Assembly (NCBI RefSeq): GCF_000702505.1 | Contig: NZ_JNIM01000001.1 | Coordinates: 4,874,327 to 4,938,326 of the forward strand | Reading direction: 5' to 3' | Origin: Thermogemmatispora carboxidivorans | Lineage (GTDB): Bacteria; Chloroflexota; Ktedonobacteria; Ktedonobacterales; Ktedonobacteraceae | Length of the DNA stretch: 64,000 nt | In this document: in pieces, positions 1-9,107 of the stretch | How the letters are laid out: each line of letters opens with the position of its first letter | How positions within the stretch are numbered: the first letter of the stretch is position 1 | Program-made: the position numbers and the translations under genes | Notes under the pieces: generated by a model | Databases searched by the model: none | Told to the model about the DNA's origin: nothing | The model's input: the letters and a program-made list of their open reading frames with translations, nothing else

Positions 1-252
1 CAGACAACAGTTGTAGGCAATGGTGAACAGCATGTGCTCTGGCGAACGCGCCGGCTCGATCTCACCACGCTCGACGCGCGGTTGACGCTCGATGAAGCGC
101 CTGATACTCTCTTGGACGATGTCTTCAGCCAGGTCCTCTTCTTGACCGCGCCAGGCAGCAACGCTGTAGTGCGCAATCAGCCGCCGTACCAGGCGACGCA
201 GCCTGACATAGATCTCTTCCCAGTTCAGCGCCAACAGGTGTGGACTGCCCAT
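1..252 (-). CDS. Sigma-70-like protein, N-terminal part (runs off left edge)
   Basis: An open frame of 84 codons on the minus strand starts at the ATG at 252 and is still open at base 1. An AGGAG-type ribosome site (CTCCTCC on the plus strand, about 261-267) lies 8 bases upstream and fixes the start. The visible protein opens MGSPHLLALNWEEIYVRLRR and continues with an acidic stretch, EEDLAEDIVQESIRRFIE. That resembles region 2.1-2.2 of ECF-type sigma factors, where a DxxQE-like segment follows a helix that binds core polymerase. The DNA-binding region 4 would be outside the window. A second sigma-like gene lies at 27938. The sigma-like reading is inference from a short segment; the existence of the gene is well supported by the start, the ribosome site and the open frame. 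Confidence 0.6.
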   Translation of the reverse strand, partial: MGSPHLLALNWEEIYVRLRRLVRRLIAHYSVAAWRGQEEDLAEDIVQESIRRFIERQPRVERGEIEPARSPEHMLFTIAYNCCL

Positions 253-690
253 CTGTTCTTCTCCTCCCGGCAAGCAAGTTTGAGCGCCACTCGCTTGCCT
301 GGATCTCTGAAATGACCATACAGGCAAAAAGATTTTTATGATACTGATATGTATTGGATTTGTTTTTATGCTTGTGTAAAAGATAGCAGGAAAAAGATTG
401 CAGAAAAACCCAAAACCGACGACATTTCGGCCTCTCTTAGCGGCTATTGGCTGGACATTCTGAGGCCAGTGAGGCGACAGAGTCCGAGGGAGAGAGGGCT
501 AACCGGGGCGGGGTGATTATGGGACGCGAGCACAGTCCAAGCCCGTTCAAGAGAGGATGGCATGTGTAGCGAGCCAGGAAGCAGAGAAAGAGAAGAGGAG
601 GAGCGCGTGCACGCGGCCTCGGCTCAAACTGCGGGCTGGCGACGGGATAAGCGAGAAGCCGCCAGGCTTGAGACGAGAGGGGAACTTGCC
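253..690. other. Divergent intergenic region
   Basis: This separates the leftward sigma-like gene from the rightward HTH/NB-ARC/WD40 regulator. The part from about 310 to 410 is clearly AT-rich against its surroundings, as expected for a promoter region, but I could not settle on one confident -35/-10 pair. An in-frame extension of the regulator upstream to 562 exists, but it is highly charged, low-complexity sequence without a ribosome site and is probably untranslated. Confidence 0.5.
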
Positions 691-3600
691 ATGCTTCGGA
701 TCACATTTCATCAGCAGCTCAGGCGCGAGCGACAGCGCCGTGGCTGGTCGCAGGAGGATCTTGCCGAGCGCCTTGGTTCGGATAAGAAGACGGTGCAGCG
801 CTGGGAGGCTGGCGAGGGCCTGCCTCGTCCCTCTCTGTTGCGTAAGCTGTGCGAGGTGTTGGAGAAGAGTCCCGAGGAGCTGGGGCTGGTCGAGCAGTTG
901 CGGACGAATTGGGGAGCGAAACCAGCTACTTCCCACTTTTTCGGTCGCACTCAGGAGTTGCGTACGCTGCGGCAATGGTTTACAGAGGGCCGTTTGATTG
1001 CGGTTTGCGGTCTTGGGGGCATTGGGAAGACGACCCTTGTCGCGCGTCTGGCCGAAGAGGTTGAAAGCGAGATCGAGTATGGTTACTGGTGTTCATTGCG
1101 CAGCGCGCCACCGCTGAGCCAGGTGCTGAAGGAGTGGTTACTCTTCTTTTCTAATCAGCAGCTGAGTGCCCCGCCGTCTTCAGGGGAGGAGCAGGTGTCG
1201 CTCTTGATGGAGCTGTTCCGCCAGCATCGCTGTTTGCTGGTGCTCGATAATTTCGATGCCCTCTTGCAGAGTGGTCAGCGGGCTGGGGCCTATCGTTCCG
1301 AGTACGAGGGCTACGGGCGCCTCTTAGAGCGCCTGGGCACTGAGGAACACCAAAGCGTGGTTGTGGTGACGAGCCGCGAGAAGCTGCGCGAGGTTGAGCG
1401 TTTGAAGGGCAAGAGCAGTCCGGTGCGCTCGCTGACCTTGCAGGGCCTCAACACTGAGGCCGGGCGAGCTATTCTTGAGGAAAAGGGTCTCTTTGGCAGT
1501 GTGGACGAGGTGACCACGTTGCTGCGTCGCTATGGGGGCAATCCTTTGGCGCTGCGCCTGGTGGCGGAGACGATTCGTGAGTTGTTTGCCGGCCAGATTG
1601 CGGCTTTTCTCGCTGAGAATCAGGCAGCCTTCGGCGATATTCGCGAGGTGTTGGAGGAGCAGCTTCGACGTTTGGCTCCGCGCGAACATGAGGTCCTCTC
1701 GTGGTTAGCCATCGAGCAGGAGGCGGTCGCTCTGGAAGAGCTGCGAGCCGATCTGCTGCGCCCGGAGGCTCAGCGGGAGCTGATCGAGACACTGGACTCG
1801 CTGCGCCGCCGCTCGCTGATCGAGGTCCAGGAGCAGGGCCAGTTTACTCTACAGCCGGTGATTATGGAATATGTTCAGGATGAGATGGTGCGCCGTGCCT
1901 GTCAGGATTGCCTGCAGGAGTCTTTCCAGAGCTGGGAGCAATTCGCTTTTGTGAAGGCTCAGGTGCGCGCCTATGTACGCGAGAGCCAGATACGCATGCT
2001 CCTGGCGCCCCTGGCCGAGATGTTGTGCAGCGAGGTGGGCCAGTCAGCACTCAAGGAGCGGCTCAAGCGAGCATTGGAGCGCCAACGACAGGCGCATTTC
2101 TCCCAGCGTGGCTATTTGGCCGGTAATGTGCTTCAGTTGCTGATTTATTTGCAGTGGGATCTGCGCGAGTTTGATTTCTCAGGGCTGACGATTCGCCAGG
2201 CTTATCTGCAACGGACGCGCTTGCAGGAGGTGAATTTCGCCTTTGCCCACTTTGTGGCCACGGTTTTTCAGAGTACGCTGACCAATGTTTTGGTCAGTGC
2301 CTTCAGCCCCGATGGGCAGCGACTGGCTGTGGGAACGGCGAGCGGCGAGATTCGTTTGTACAATGGCGATTGCGAGCATTTGCTCCAACAGTTGGAGGGC
2401 CATACTGATGGGGTCTGGGCCCTGGCCTTTACCCATGATGGGCGGCGGCTGGTCAGCGGGAGCGATGACCGAACGCTGCGCCTCTGGGACCTGGAGACCG
2501 GTCGTTGTCTGAGGGTGTTGGAGGGACACGCCAATCGGGTGCGGGCCTTAACGCTCAGTCCCGATGATGGCCTGTTGGTGAGCGGGAGCGATGACCAGAC
2601 CTTGCGTCTCTGGGATCTAGAGGCCGGGCAGTGTCTGCGCGTTTTGGGAGGACATCAGGGGCGGGTCTGGGCAGTCGCGCTGAGTCCCGATGGTCAGTGG
2701 TTGGCCAGCGGCGATGGCGCGGGTACGCTGCGGCTCTGGCGCTTGCCAGGCTGGGAGGAGCCTTTGTATGTGCTGCAGGGACATCGCGATCAGGTGCGCT
2801 CGCTCGCCTTTGGGGCTGGCGGAACGTTGCTGGCTAGCGGCAGCGACGATGGCACGCTGCGTCTATGGGAAGTGGCGAGCGGGACGGAACGCGTCGTCTT
2901 GCGCGGCCATAGCAATCGCGTCTGGACGGTGGCCTTTAGCCCCGATGGTCAGTGGCTGGCCAGCGGCAGCGAGGATACGACTGTCCGCCTCTGGCGGACG
3001 CAGACGGGGGAGCAGGTCGCTACGCTGATGGGCCATACTCATGGCGTGCGCACGGTCAGCTTTCACCCTGCGAACAGGCGGTCCTGGCTGGTGAGCGGAG
3101 GCGATGATCAGACGATCTGCCTGTGGGACTGGGCCAGGAAACATGTGTTAACGCGCCTGCACGGCTATACACGCCGTATTCGGTCGCTGGCATTCAGCCC
3201 GGCGGGCCGCTGGCTGGCGGCGGCTTATGAGGGAGAAGGTATCGCGATCTGGGACTGGACCAGCGGGCGCCTGTCGCGGCTACTTCATAAGTCACGGCAT
3301 GAACCACTGAGCCTGGCCTTCAGTCCCGATGGTCAGTGGCTGGCCAGCGGCGGACAAGATGAAGTGATCTGGCTCTGGTCGATGCCCGAGGGCCGGATAC
3401 AACGACGCTTCGCCGGCCATCGCGATTGGGTGCACAGTCTGGCGTTCAGTCCTGACGGCCACTGGCTGGCCAGCGGCAGCGAAGACGAGCTTGTGCGCCT
3501 GTGGGATCTGGTCAGCGGCCAGATGGTGCATGAGCTGCGGGCCGGCTGCTGGATTCGGGCTTTGGCTTTCAGGCCCGGGGGAGAGGCGAGCCGGAGCCTG

Positions 3601-4182
3601 CTGGTGAGCGGAGGCGACGATACGCTCTTGCGCCTCTGGGATGTCACCAGCGGCACCTGTGTGCGCACGTTGACAGGCCATAGCCGCCCGGTGCGCGCGC
3701 TGGCCTTCAGTCCCGATGGTCGTTTGCTCGCCAGCGGGGCCGAGGATAGCCAGGTGCTGCTCTGGGACCTCGAGAGCGAGCGACCAGCGCAGCGACTCCA
3801 GGGGCATGGCGGACGAGTGCGCTGCGTGGCTTTTAGCGGCGATGGTCAGTGGCTGGCCAGCAGTGGCGATGATCTGAGGCTCTGCCTCTGGCAGCACGAT
3901 GGCAGGTTGCGCCACACGCTCAAGAGCGGTCACGAGTATATGGTGCGCGCGCTTGGCTTCGCCCCCGCTGAGGCCGGCCTCCTGCTCGCCAGCGGCGGCA
4001 ACGAGGGAGAGATCCGACTCTGGCAGGCCGAAACCGGACAGCTGGAGGGCATTCTTAGCCTGCCTCGCCCTTATGAGGGGATGAATATCCAGGGAGTGCA
4101 GGGCCTGAGCGCCCTGGAAAGGCAGGCCCTGCTGGCTCTGGGCGCCGTTGAAGACAGGCACCCAGAAAGAACTGCCTCTTGA
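691..4182 (+). CDS. HTH / NB-ARC STAND regulator with 14 WD40 repeats
   Basis: A 1163-residue STAND-type protein. Residues about 5-60 form an XRE/Cro-like helix-turn-helix (RRGWSQEDLAERLG). An NB-ARC ATPase follows with P-loop GLGGIGKTT near 108 and Walker B LLVLDNFD near 182. A short pentapeptide-like linker (FDFSGLTIRQAYLQ) near 494 precedes 14 WD40 repeats, most with the GH...LW pattern (LASGSDDGTLRLW), which is enough for two seven-bladed propellers. In this family the propeller senses a ligand or partner and ATP-driven opening of the NB-ARC exposes the DNA-binding head; the ligand here is unknown. I chose the ATG at 691 because AGAGGGGA precedes it and the HTH begins at once; the frame is open back to 562. 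It ends 24 bases from the convergent acyl-CoA ligase gene. Confidence 0.9.
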   Translation: MLRITFHQQLRRERQRRGWSQEDLAERLGSDKKTVQRWEAGEGLPRPSLLRKLCEVLEKSPEELGLVEQLRTNWGAKPATSHFFGRTQELRTLRQWFTEGRLIAVCGLGGIGKTTLVARLAEEVESEIEYGYWCSLRSAPPLSQVLKEWLLFFSNQQLSAPPSSGEEQVSLLMELFRQHRCLLVLDNFDALLQSGQRAGAYRSEYEGYGRLLERLGTEEHQSVVVVTSREKLREVERLKGKSSPVRSLTLQGLNTEAGRAILEEKGLFGSVDEVTTLLRRYGGNPLALRLVAETIRELFAGQIAAFLAENQAAFGDIREVLEEQLRRLAPREHEVLSWLAIEQEAVALEELRADLLRPEAQRELIETLDSLRRRSLIEVQEQGQFTLQPVIMEYVQDEMVRRACQDCLQESFQSWEQFAFVKAQVRAYVRESQIRMLLAPLAEMLCSEVGQSALKERLKRALERQRQAHFSQRGYLAGNVLQLLIYLQWDLREFDFSGLTIRQAYLQRTRLQEVNFAFAHFVATVFQSTLTNVLVSAFSPDGQRLAVGTASGEIRLYNGDCEHLLQQLEGHTDGVWALAFTHDGRRLVSGSDDRTLRLWDLETGRCLRVLEGHANRVRALTLSPDDGLLVSGSDDQTLRLWDLEAGQCLRVLGGHQGRVWAVALSPDGQWLASGDGAGTLRLWRLPGWEEPLYVLQGHRDQVRSLAFGAGGTLLASGSDDGTLRLWEVASGTERVVLRGHSNRVWTVAFSPDGQWLASGSEDTTVRLWRTQTGEQVATLMGHTHGVRTVSFHPANRRSWLVSGGDDQTICLWDWARKHVLTRLHGYTRRIRSLAFSPAGRWLAAAYEGEGIAIWDWTSGRLSRLLHKSRHEPLSLAFSPDGQWLASGGQDEVIWLWSMPEGRIQRRFAGHRDWVHSLAFSPDGHWLASGSEDELVRLWDLVSGQMVHELRAGCWIRALAFRPGGEASRSLLVSGGDDTLLRLWDVTSGTCVRTLTGHSRPVRALAFSPDGRLLASGAEDSQVLLWDLESERPAQRLQGHGGRVRCVAFSGDGQWLASSGDDLRLCLWQHDGRLRHTLKSGHEYMVRALGFAPAEAGLLLASGGNEGEIRLWQAETGQLEGILSLPRPYEGMNIQGVQGLSALERQALLALGAVEDRHPERTAS

Positions 4183-4206
4183 GGGAGCTTCTCGCTCGCT
4201 CACTCT

Positions 4207-5835
4207 CTAGATCTGCGGCCCCTCACTATTGGCAAGGCGACGCGCACGCTCACGCTCTTTGAGCTGACGGCGCAGGATCTTGCCCGAGGGCACGCGCGGT
4301 ATAGCCTCGATGTATTCCACTTGATGCAGTTTTTTGTAGCCCGCTACCTTGCTGTTGACAAAGGCCATCAGCTCTTCGGGCGTGATCATCTGGCCGGGAC
4401 GGAGGACAACAAAGGCTTTGGGAATCTCTCCGGCTTCAGGATCACCAACCCCAATGACGGCAGCATCCAGTACGGCAGGATGCTCTAGCAGGACGGCCTC
4501 AATCTCGGCAGGGGCAATGCTGAAGGCTTTGTATTTGATCATTTCCTTCTTGCGATCTACAATATAGAGGTAGCCGTCAGCATCGATGTGGCCGATATCG
4601 CCGGTGTAGAGCCAGCCATTGCGCAGCACCCGCGCCGTTTCAGCCGGGTCTTTCCAGTACCCGAGCATGACCTGGGGACCACGCACTATGATCTCGCCAT
4701 CCTCTCCAACTGGCAGCTCGCGCTCGCCGGTCTCGATGTCGACAATTTTCTGCTCGGTATCGTAGACGGGCAGGCCGCCGCTGGCCGGGCGAATGCGCGC
4801 GGGATCAAGCGGGGAGAAGTGCGTATCGGGCGAGGTCTCCGTCAGGCCATAAGCCTGGATGACGTTGATGCCAGTACGCTCGTGAAGCCGGGTGGCCAGC
4901 TCGGGCGCTAAGGGAGCGGCGGCAGACATCAGGTATTTGACAGTCCTTAGTCTGGCAAGCTGCTCGTCGCTGGCATTCAGGAGTGTCTGGACAATCGGCG
5001 GAACGGCAAAGAACCAGGTGACGGCCTGCTGCTCGCAGAGGGCCAGGGCCGCCTCTAGGTCGAAGCGCTCCATGAGGATCTGCCTGGCACCCGCGATGAG
5101 GAAGGTGCCGGTCAGCAGGACGCCATAGATATGATAGAGGGGAAGAAAGATCAGGGTGGCATCGGCAGGCGAGAGGTTGGCCGCGGTCACGACCTGGAGA
5201 TGGTTGCAAACCAGGTTGCGATGTGAGAGCATGACGCCTCGCGGCAGGCCGGTGGTACCCGACGAGTAGGGTAGGGCCAGCAGATCATCGGGCGCGATGT
5301 CAACAGGCACGGGCCGGCGCGGCGAGGATTCGCGCAGGAGACGGGCGAAGGGAATGGCCTGGGGCAGCGCTTCAGGGACCTGGGCCCCAGTGACGATGAT
5401 ATGGCGCAGCGTCGGGAAGGTCTGCCCTTCGAGGGCGCTTTTGAGGATGGGCACCAGCTCACGCTGGACAAGGATGGCACACGCTTCGCTGTTCCCTAGC
5501 TGGTAGGCGATTTCTCGCTCTTTGTAGGAGGGGTTCATCGGGCTGATAACAGCACCGATGGAGGAGGCCGCCAGGAAGGTGATGGTGTATTCGGGACGGT
5601 TGAAGGTGAAGAGGCCAATGATGTCCCCTTTGCCCAGACCAAGCGCGCGTAGACCGTTGGCCAGGCTGTTGGTCATGGCAATGACTTCGCAGTAAGTCAG
5701 GCTGAGGTTGTGGTAGATGATGGCGGGCCGCTCGGGTTGCCGCTCCGCTACAGCGCGGACGAGGGTGTCATAGGGAACTTCGGGATAGCCCAACGGCGGG
5801 CGAAAGAGTTCGGGAGCAATCTGTTTGTCGACCAT
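4207..5835 (-). CDS. AMP-dependent acyl-CoA synthetase (4-coumarate-CoA ligase type)
   Basis: A 542-residue member of the ANL adenylating superfamily, which activates a carboxylic acid with ATP and transfers it to CoA. The A3 P-loop motif YSSGTTGLPRGV lies at about 190-201, A5 (YGLTETSP) near 335, the TGD motif (GWLYTGDIGHIDADGYLYI) near 420, the hinge DRKKEMIKYK near 445, and the catalytic lysine in PSGKILRRQL near 523. Length and motif spacing match 4-coumarate/medium-chain acyl-CoA ligases. The substrate cannot be read from the sequence. The start at 5835 is preceded by AAAGGA with 8-base spacing, and a good promoter lies further upstream at 5887-5915. It stands alone and converges on the WD40 regulator; it may supply substrates to the acyl-CoA dehydrogenase encoded at 38617, but nothing here links the two. 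Confidence 0.9.
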   Translation of the reverse strand: MVDKQIAPELFRPPLGYPEVPYDTLVRAVAERQPERPAIIYHNLSLTYCEVIAMTNSLANGLRALGLGKGDIIGLFTFNRPEYTITFLAASSIGAVISPMNPSYKEREIAYQLGNSEACAILVQRELVPILKSALEGQTFPTLRHIIVTGAQVPEALPQAIPFARLLRESSPRRPVPVDIAPDDLLALPYSSGTTGLPRGVMLSHRNLVCNHLQVVTAANLSPADATLIFLPLYHIYGVLLTGTFLIAGARQILMERFDLEAALALCEQQAVTWFFAVPPIVQTLLNASDEQLARLRTVKYLMSAAAPLAPELATRLHERTGINVIQAYGLTETSPDTHFSPLDPARIRPASGGLPVYDTEQKIVDIETGERELPVGEDGEIIVRGPQVMLGYWKDPAETARVLRNGWLYTGDIGHIDADGYLYIVDRKKEMIKYKAFSIAPAEIEAVLLEHPAVLDAAVIGVGDPEAGEIPKAFVVLRPGQMITPEELMAFVNSKVAGYKKLHQVEYIEAIPRVPSGKILRRQLKERERARRLANSEGPQI

Positions 5836-5886
5836 GCCTGAAGTCCTTTCTTCAAAGGCCCAAAGAACGTCGCTCCATTGCTTATG

Positions 5887-5915
5887 AGCATAACTTGCCC
5901 GCCAGCACCGGTCAA
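5887..5915 (-). promoter_or_regulatory. Sigma-70-type promoter of the acyl-CoA ligase gene
   Basis: Read on the minus strand: -35 TTGACC (5910-5915), a 17-base spacer, and -10 TATGCT (5887-5892). The predicted transcript would start near 5880, about 45 bases before the ATG at 5835. Spacing and position are ideal; this is a sequence-only call. Confidence 0.6.
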
Positions 5916-5929
5916 GAGAGGTCTGGCTC

Positions 5930-5959
5930 TCCTTTGGCAGGCGCTCCTTTGGCAGGCGC
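5930..5959. repeat. Perfect tandem 15-base repeat (2 copies)
   Basis: TCCTTTGGCAGGCGC occurs twice in succession, at 5930-5944 and 5945-5959, just upstream of the ligase promoter -35 box. It could be a replication slip or a tandem operator site; two units are too few to decide. Confidence 0.7.
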
Positions 5960-6296
5960 TCATTTTGAATAGCAGCAGGGCTTTCCCTCTCTCGACAAGG
6001 CGAAGAGAGAAGCAGTCAATCGACGTTTCCGACGACACGACTGAGGTGGCGTTGCCAAGCGTAGCAGAGAGGAGGACCTGGAGAGGGAATAGATCTGCCT
6101 GGCCGGGTTGATCTGGCGAGAGATTCAGCGGCCCAATTTTTGTCTATCACTCCGTTCTGTCCTAGTGACAGGGGAGTAGAGCAGTCTCATTAGCCGAAAG
6201 AATCCGAAGGGTCTCAACTGATGTCCGCTGGCAGGGAAGAGTAAGAGAACTGGCTTTAGCAATTCTCGCTATTTGTTTCCGAGGGACTGGGTAACG

Positions 6297-6965
6297 ATGA
6301 GCAACGATCCGAATCAGCCCTATAGTAGCTATGGACCAGAGCATGGAGAAGAGGCTACTCCTCCTCCGCCACCTCTGCGGGGAGATTACGAGCCGACTCA
6401 ATACGCCGGACCTTCCCAGTACGGTTTACCCTATGATACGCCTCCGCCACCTCCACCTGTCGGCTCAGTGATGGTGACTCCCACTATCAGTCAGTACGGG
6501 GTGTCCTATGGATTGCCACCTCAACCACCACGCCGCTCTTTACGCTGGCTCTGGATCACGCTGGCCATCGTGGCGGGCGTGGTGATACTGGCCTGCGGTA
6601 GCTGCGTTCTGGTGGGCGTTATTGCCGCTCTCACGGCCAGCCCCGATTCGACAGTGAATGACTACTATTCGGCAATCCAACAGCAAGACTACAGCGAGGC
6701 CTACTCTTATCTGGAAGCCGATACGCTGACGATTCAGGGGAAGCAGATCTCTCCAACAGAGAGCAGCTTCGCGCTGGCCGCCCAGACGATCGACCAGGGG
6801 GCTGGTACGGTGACTAACTACTCGATCACAAGTAGCAGTACTAACGGCGATACGGCAACTATTGTTGTCCATGTCACTCGTTCCAGCGGCGTGGCTTACG
6901 ATGTGCATCTGCAGCTAACGAAGATCAATAGTGAGTGGAAAATTACTCAGCTAGATAATATCTAA
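6297..6965 (+). CDS. Membrane-anchored protein with extracytoplasmic NTF2-like domain
   Basis: A 222-residue protein. Residues 1-80 are Pro/Tyr/Gln-rich and disordered (runs of PPPPPP and SQYG), presumably cytoplasmic. One transmembrane helix follows (WITLAIVAGVVILACGSC), then an outward-facing domain of about 110 residues (VNDYYSAIQQQDYSEAYSYL ... WKITQLDNI). The pattern 'YY.AIQ.QDY..AY.YL ... W+I..LD' resembles DUF4878/NTF2-like lipoprotein domains. The lipoprotein encoded at 26838-27425 carries the same domain (YAAVQAQDYARAYGYL ... WKIASLDRI), so the two are paralogues. The ATG at 6297 is chosen over one eight codons upstream because GAGGGA lies 10 bases before it and MSNDPNQ is a typical cytoplasmic start. 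The function is unknown; such domains are often sensory or ligand-binding. The TIR protein follows 96 bases downstream on the same strand. Confidence 0.7.
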   Translation: MSNDPNQPYSSYGPEHGEEATPPPPPLRGDYEPTQYAGPSQYGLPYDTPPPPPPVGSVMVTPTISQYGVSYGLPPQPPRRSLRWLWITLAIVAGVVILACGSCVLVGVIAALTASPDSTVNDYYSAIQQQDYSEAYSYLEADTLTIQGKQISPTESSFALAAQTIDQGAGTVTNYSITSSSTNGDTATIVVHVTRSSGVAYDVHLQLTKINSEWKITQLDNI

Positions 6966-7061
6966 TCCTGGTCAGCCGCACGCTTAAGGCAGGCCAGCAT
7001 AGCCACGAGCGCACACCTCAACATCGGCTATGGAGAGACGCGAGGAGGGAGCCGGTTATCT

Positions 7062-9107
7062 ATGGATAGAGTGGAGCAGCCTGACCGTGAAGCCAATATC
7101 TTTATTTTTGTAGTCTGTGCTCGCGAGGATTATCGCCTCCTCTCTCGGCTCCTCCTACATATGAAATACTGGCCAGGAATCCTTCTCCGCACACCCATAG
7201 ATCTGCGGCCTGGTGCTCACATGGCAAAGGAGTTACGTCAGCATATCGAGTCCGCCGATGTGCTCCTGCTGCTGATCAGCCCCGACCTGCTGGCATCGCC
7301 GACCTACGAAAGAGCCATTTCGCTAGGATTAGTGCGCGCGCAACGGGGTGAGTTACAGCTGTTCCCCATTCTTGTCCGGCCTACCTCGCTTGAGGGAACA
7401 CCGCTCGCTTCTTTGCAGCTGCTCCCACGCAATGGGCGCGCGCTGAGCGAAGAAATTGCCAGAGCGCAGGCGCTACAGCAAATCGTTCATGAGGTCCTCC
7501 TGATCTGCAGAGAGCTTCGGAATCGGCGACGCATTTCGCCCTCCTCACCGGCTGCTTCTTCGGAGAGCAGGACACGCGGACTGACAGCACCAGGGCTGCC
7601 TCCCACGAGCTACCGCCTGGATGAGGTCTTCAAGCGTACGGGGCTGCCCACAGTGACCTTTGTGCCGCCTTCCATCTTCGAGCCCCTGAAGCTGGCACTT
7701 GTTGAGCCGGGGCGCGGCGTAGTCATCGAGGGGCCTTCGGGCATCGGCAAGACCACGGCGGTGCAAAAAGCTGTCCAGCAACTTGGAGAGGAGGAGATAG
7801 CTAGAGCAGAGCGACCGACGATCACTCTCCTGAGTGCCCGTGCGCCCGCTGACCGCGAACGGCTCCGTACTCTCTCGCAGTGGCATCGCGGTGTGGTGAT
7901 TATCGACGATTTCCATCGCCTGGAGCCTGGCTTGCGTCAGGAGCTGGTGGACTATCTGAAGCTACTGGCGGATATCCAGCCCGAAGATCGCAAGCTTGTC
8001 ATTATCGGCATTCCCGGCACGGGCCAGAGCTTCATCAGCTCCGTCTCTTTCGATATGGCTATGCGCTTCGATCGCTTCAAGATGGGCCACGCCAGCGATG
8101 AGGAGATTTTGCAACTGATCAGGCAGGGAGAGCAGGCTCTCAATGTGATTTTTGAGTGTAAGGAGGATATTCTCCGTCTGGTTGACGGTAGCTTTATTCT
8201 GGCTCAATTTCTCTGCTACTATCTTTGTATGCAACATAATATTATTAAGACGCAGCCATCACCAGTTACTATTCGGCATCGCCTTGCTAAGGCTGTTCAG
8301 AATGTGATGGAAACGCTGGAGAGAAAATTTGACCTTGCTATCAAGCAATTCGCCGTTGCAGGCGGGCCTTACGATCAAACCAGTCTTTCTCTACTGGAAG
8401 AGCTAAGCCAGAGCCGCGAGGGAGTGCTCTGGCTTTCACTTCTACAACAGCAGGAGCCAGGCCGCGCCCACGACCTGGAGCGCTTTTTCAAAGAAAGCTG
8501 GCCTCAAGCCATCGCCTCTTATCCCGATCTGGCGTATCACTTCTTCTGTGATCCCACAGTTGGCGTGCTGCTGGCGGAAGATCCGACCCTTATTTTCTAC
8601 CTACGCCACTGCAATTTGGAGCAGCTGGCTTGTAAGGTCGGCAAACGCCCTGTACCAAGCAGACAGCAAATCTTTATCTGCTATGCTCGTGAAGATAAGC
8701 GGTGGCTGGAGCTTTTGCGTAGCCATCTGGCTCCTCTTGAACAGAAGGGAGTGTTCGATGTCTGGGACGATAGGCTGATCAGCGCTGGCAGCCGCTGGGA
8801 GCAGACGCTGGAGGATGCCATCTTGCGCGCGGGCGTGGCTATCGTTCTGGTCAGCGCTAAGCTTTTGGGGTCCGACTTTATCATGACTAAGCAGTTGCCA
8901 AGGCTTCTGGAGAGGGCCCGCCTGGCCGGCACCCTGATTATCCCTATCATTGTCAGCCCCTGCCTCCTCGAAGAAAGTGGGCTGCAGAGCTTCGAGCCTG
9001 CTAACGATCCCCAGGAGCCGCTTTCTACCCTGCGTCCTGCGGCCCAAGAGCAAACGCTTGTGAGCATTGCTCGCCGCATTAGGACTGCTGTGACCGAACA
9101 GTCATAG
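7062..9107 (+). CDS. TIR-ATPase-TIR protein (STAND-like)
   Basis: A 681-residue protein with an unusual symmetric layout. Residues about 12-150 form a TIR-like domain (IFIFVVCAREDYRL ... VLLLLISPDLLASPTYERA). The middle, about 195-520, is a P-loop ATPase with Walker A GPSGIGKTT near 224 and Walker B VVIIDDFHRL near 280. The C-terminus, about 535-670, is a typical bacterial TIR_2 domain (IFICYAREDKRWLELL ... VWDDRLISAGSRWE ... IVLVSAKLLGSDFI). Bacterial TIR domains are commonly NAD-cleaving or signalling effectors triggered by STAND oligomerisation. In the first TIR the position of the catalytic glutamate seems kept (TYERA); in the second the usual acidic pair after SDFI is replaced (TKQLPRLL). 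GAGGAGGGAG lies about 12 bases before the ATG. An anti-phage role is possible, but no partner genes sit beside it. Confidence 0.8.
   Translation: MDRVEQPDREANIFIFVVCAREDYRLLSRLLLHMKYWPGILLRTPIDLRPGAHMAKELRQHIESADVLLLLISPDLLASPTYERAISLGLVRAQRGELQLFPILVRPTSLEGTPLASLQLLPRNGRALSEEIARAQALQQIVHEVLLICRELRNRRRISPSSPAASSESRTRGLTAPGLPPTSYRLDEVFKRTGLPTVTFVPPSIFEPLKLALVEPGRGVVIEGPSGIGKTTAVQKAVQQLGEEEIARAERPTITLLSARAPADRERLRTLSQWHRGVVIIDDFHRLEPGLRQELVDYLKLLADIQPEDRKLVIIGIPGTGQSFISSVSFDMAMRFDRFKMGHASDEEILQLIRQGEQALNVIFECKEDILRLVDGSFILAQFLCYYLCMQHNIIKTQPSPVTIRHRLAKAVQNVMETLERKFDLAIKQFAVAGGPYDQTSLSLLEELSQSREGVLWLSLLQQQEPGRAHDLERFFKESWPQAIASYPDLAYHFFCDPTVGVLLAEDPTLIFYLRHCNLEQLACKVGKRPVPSRQQIFICYAREDKRWLELLRSHLAPLEQKGVFDVWDDRLISAGSRWEQTLEDAILRAGVAIVLVSAKLLGSDFIMTKQLPRLLERARLAGTLIIPIIVSPCLLEESGLQSFEPANDPQEPLSTLRPAAQEQTLVSIARRIRTAVTEQS

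Larger units (their letters stand above)
5836..6296. other. Divergent intergenic region
   Basis: It holds the ligase promoter and the 15-base tandem repeat in its left third. Between about 5960 and 6296 I see no supported gene and no confident promoter for the rightward gene at 6297. Confidence 0.5.
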
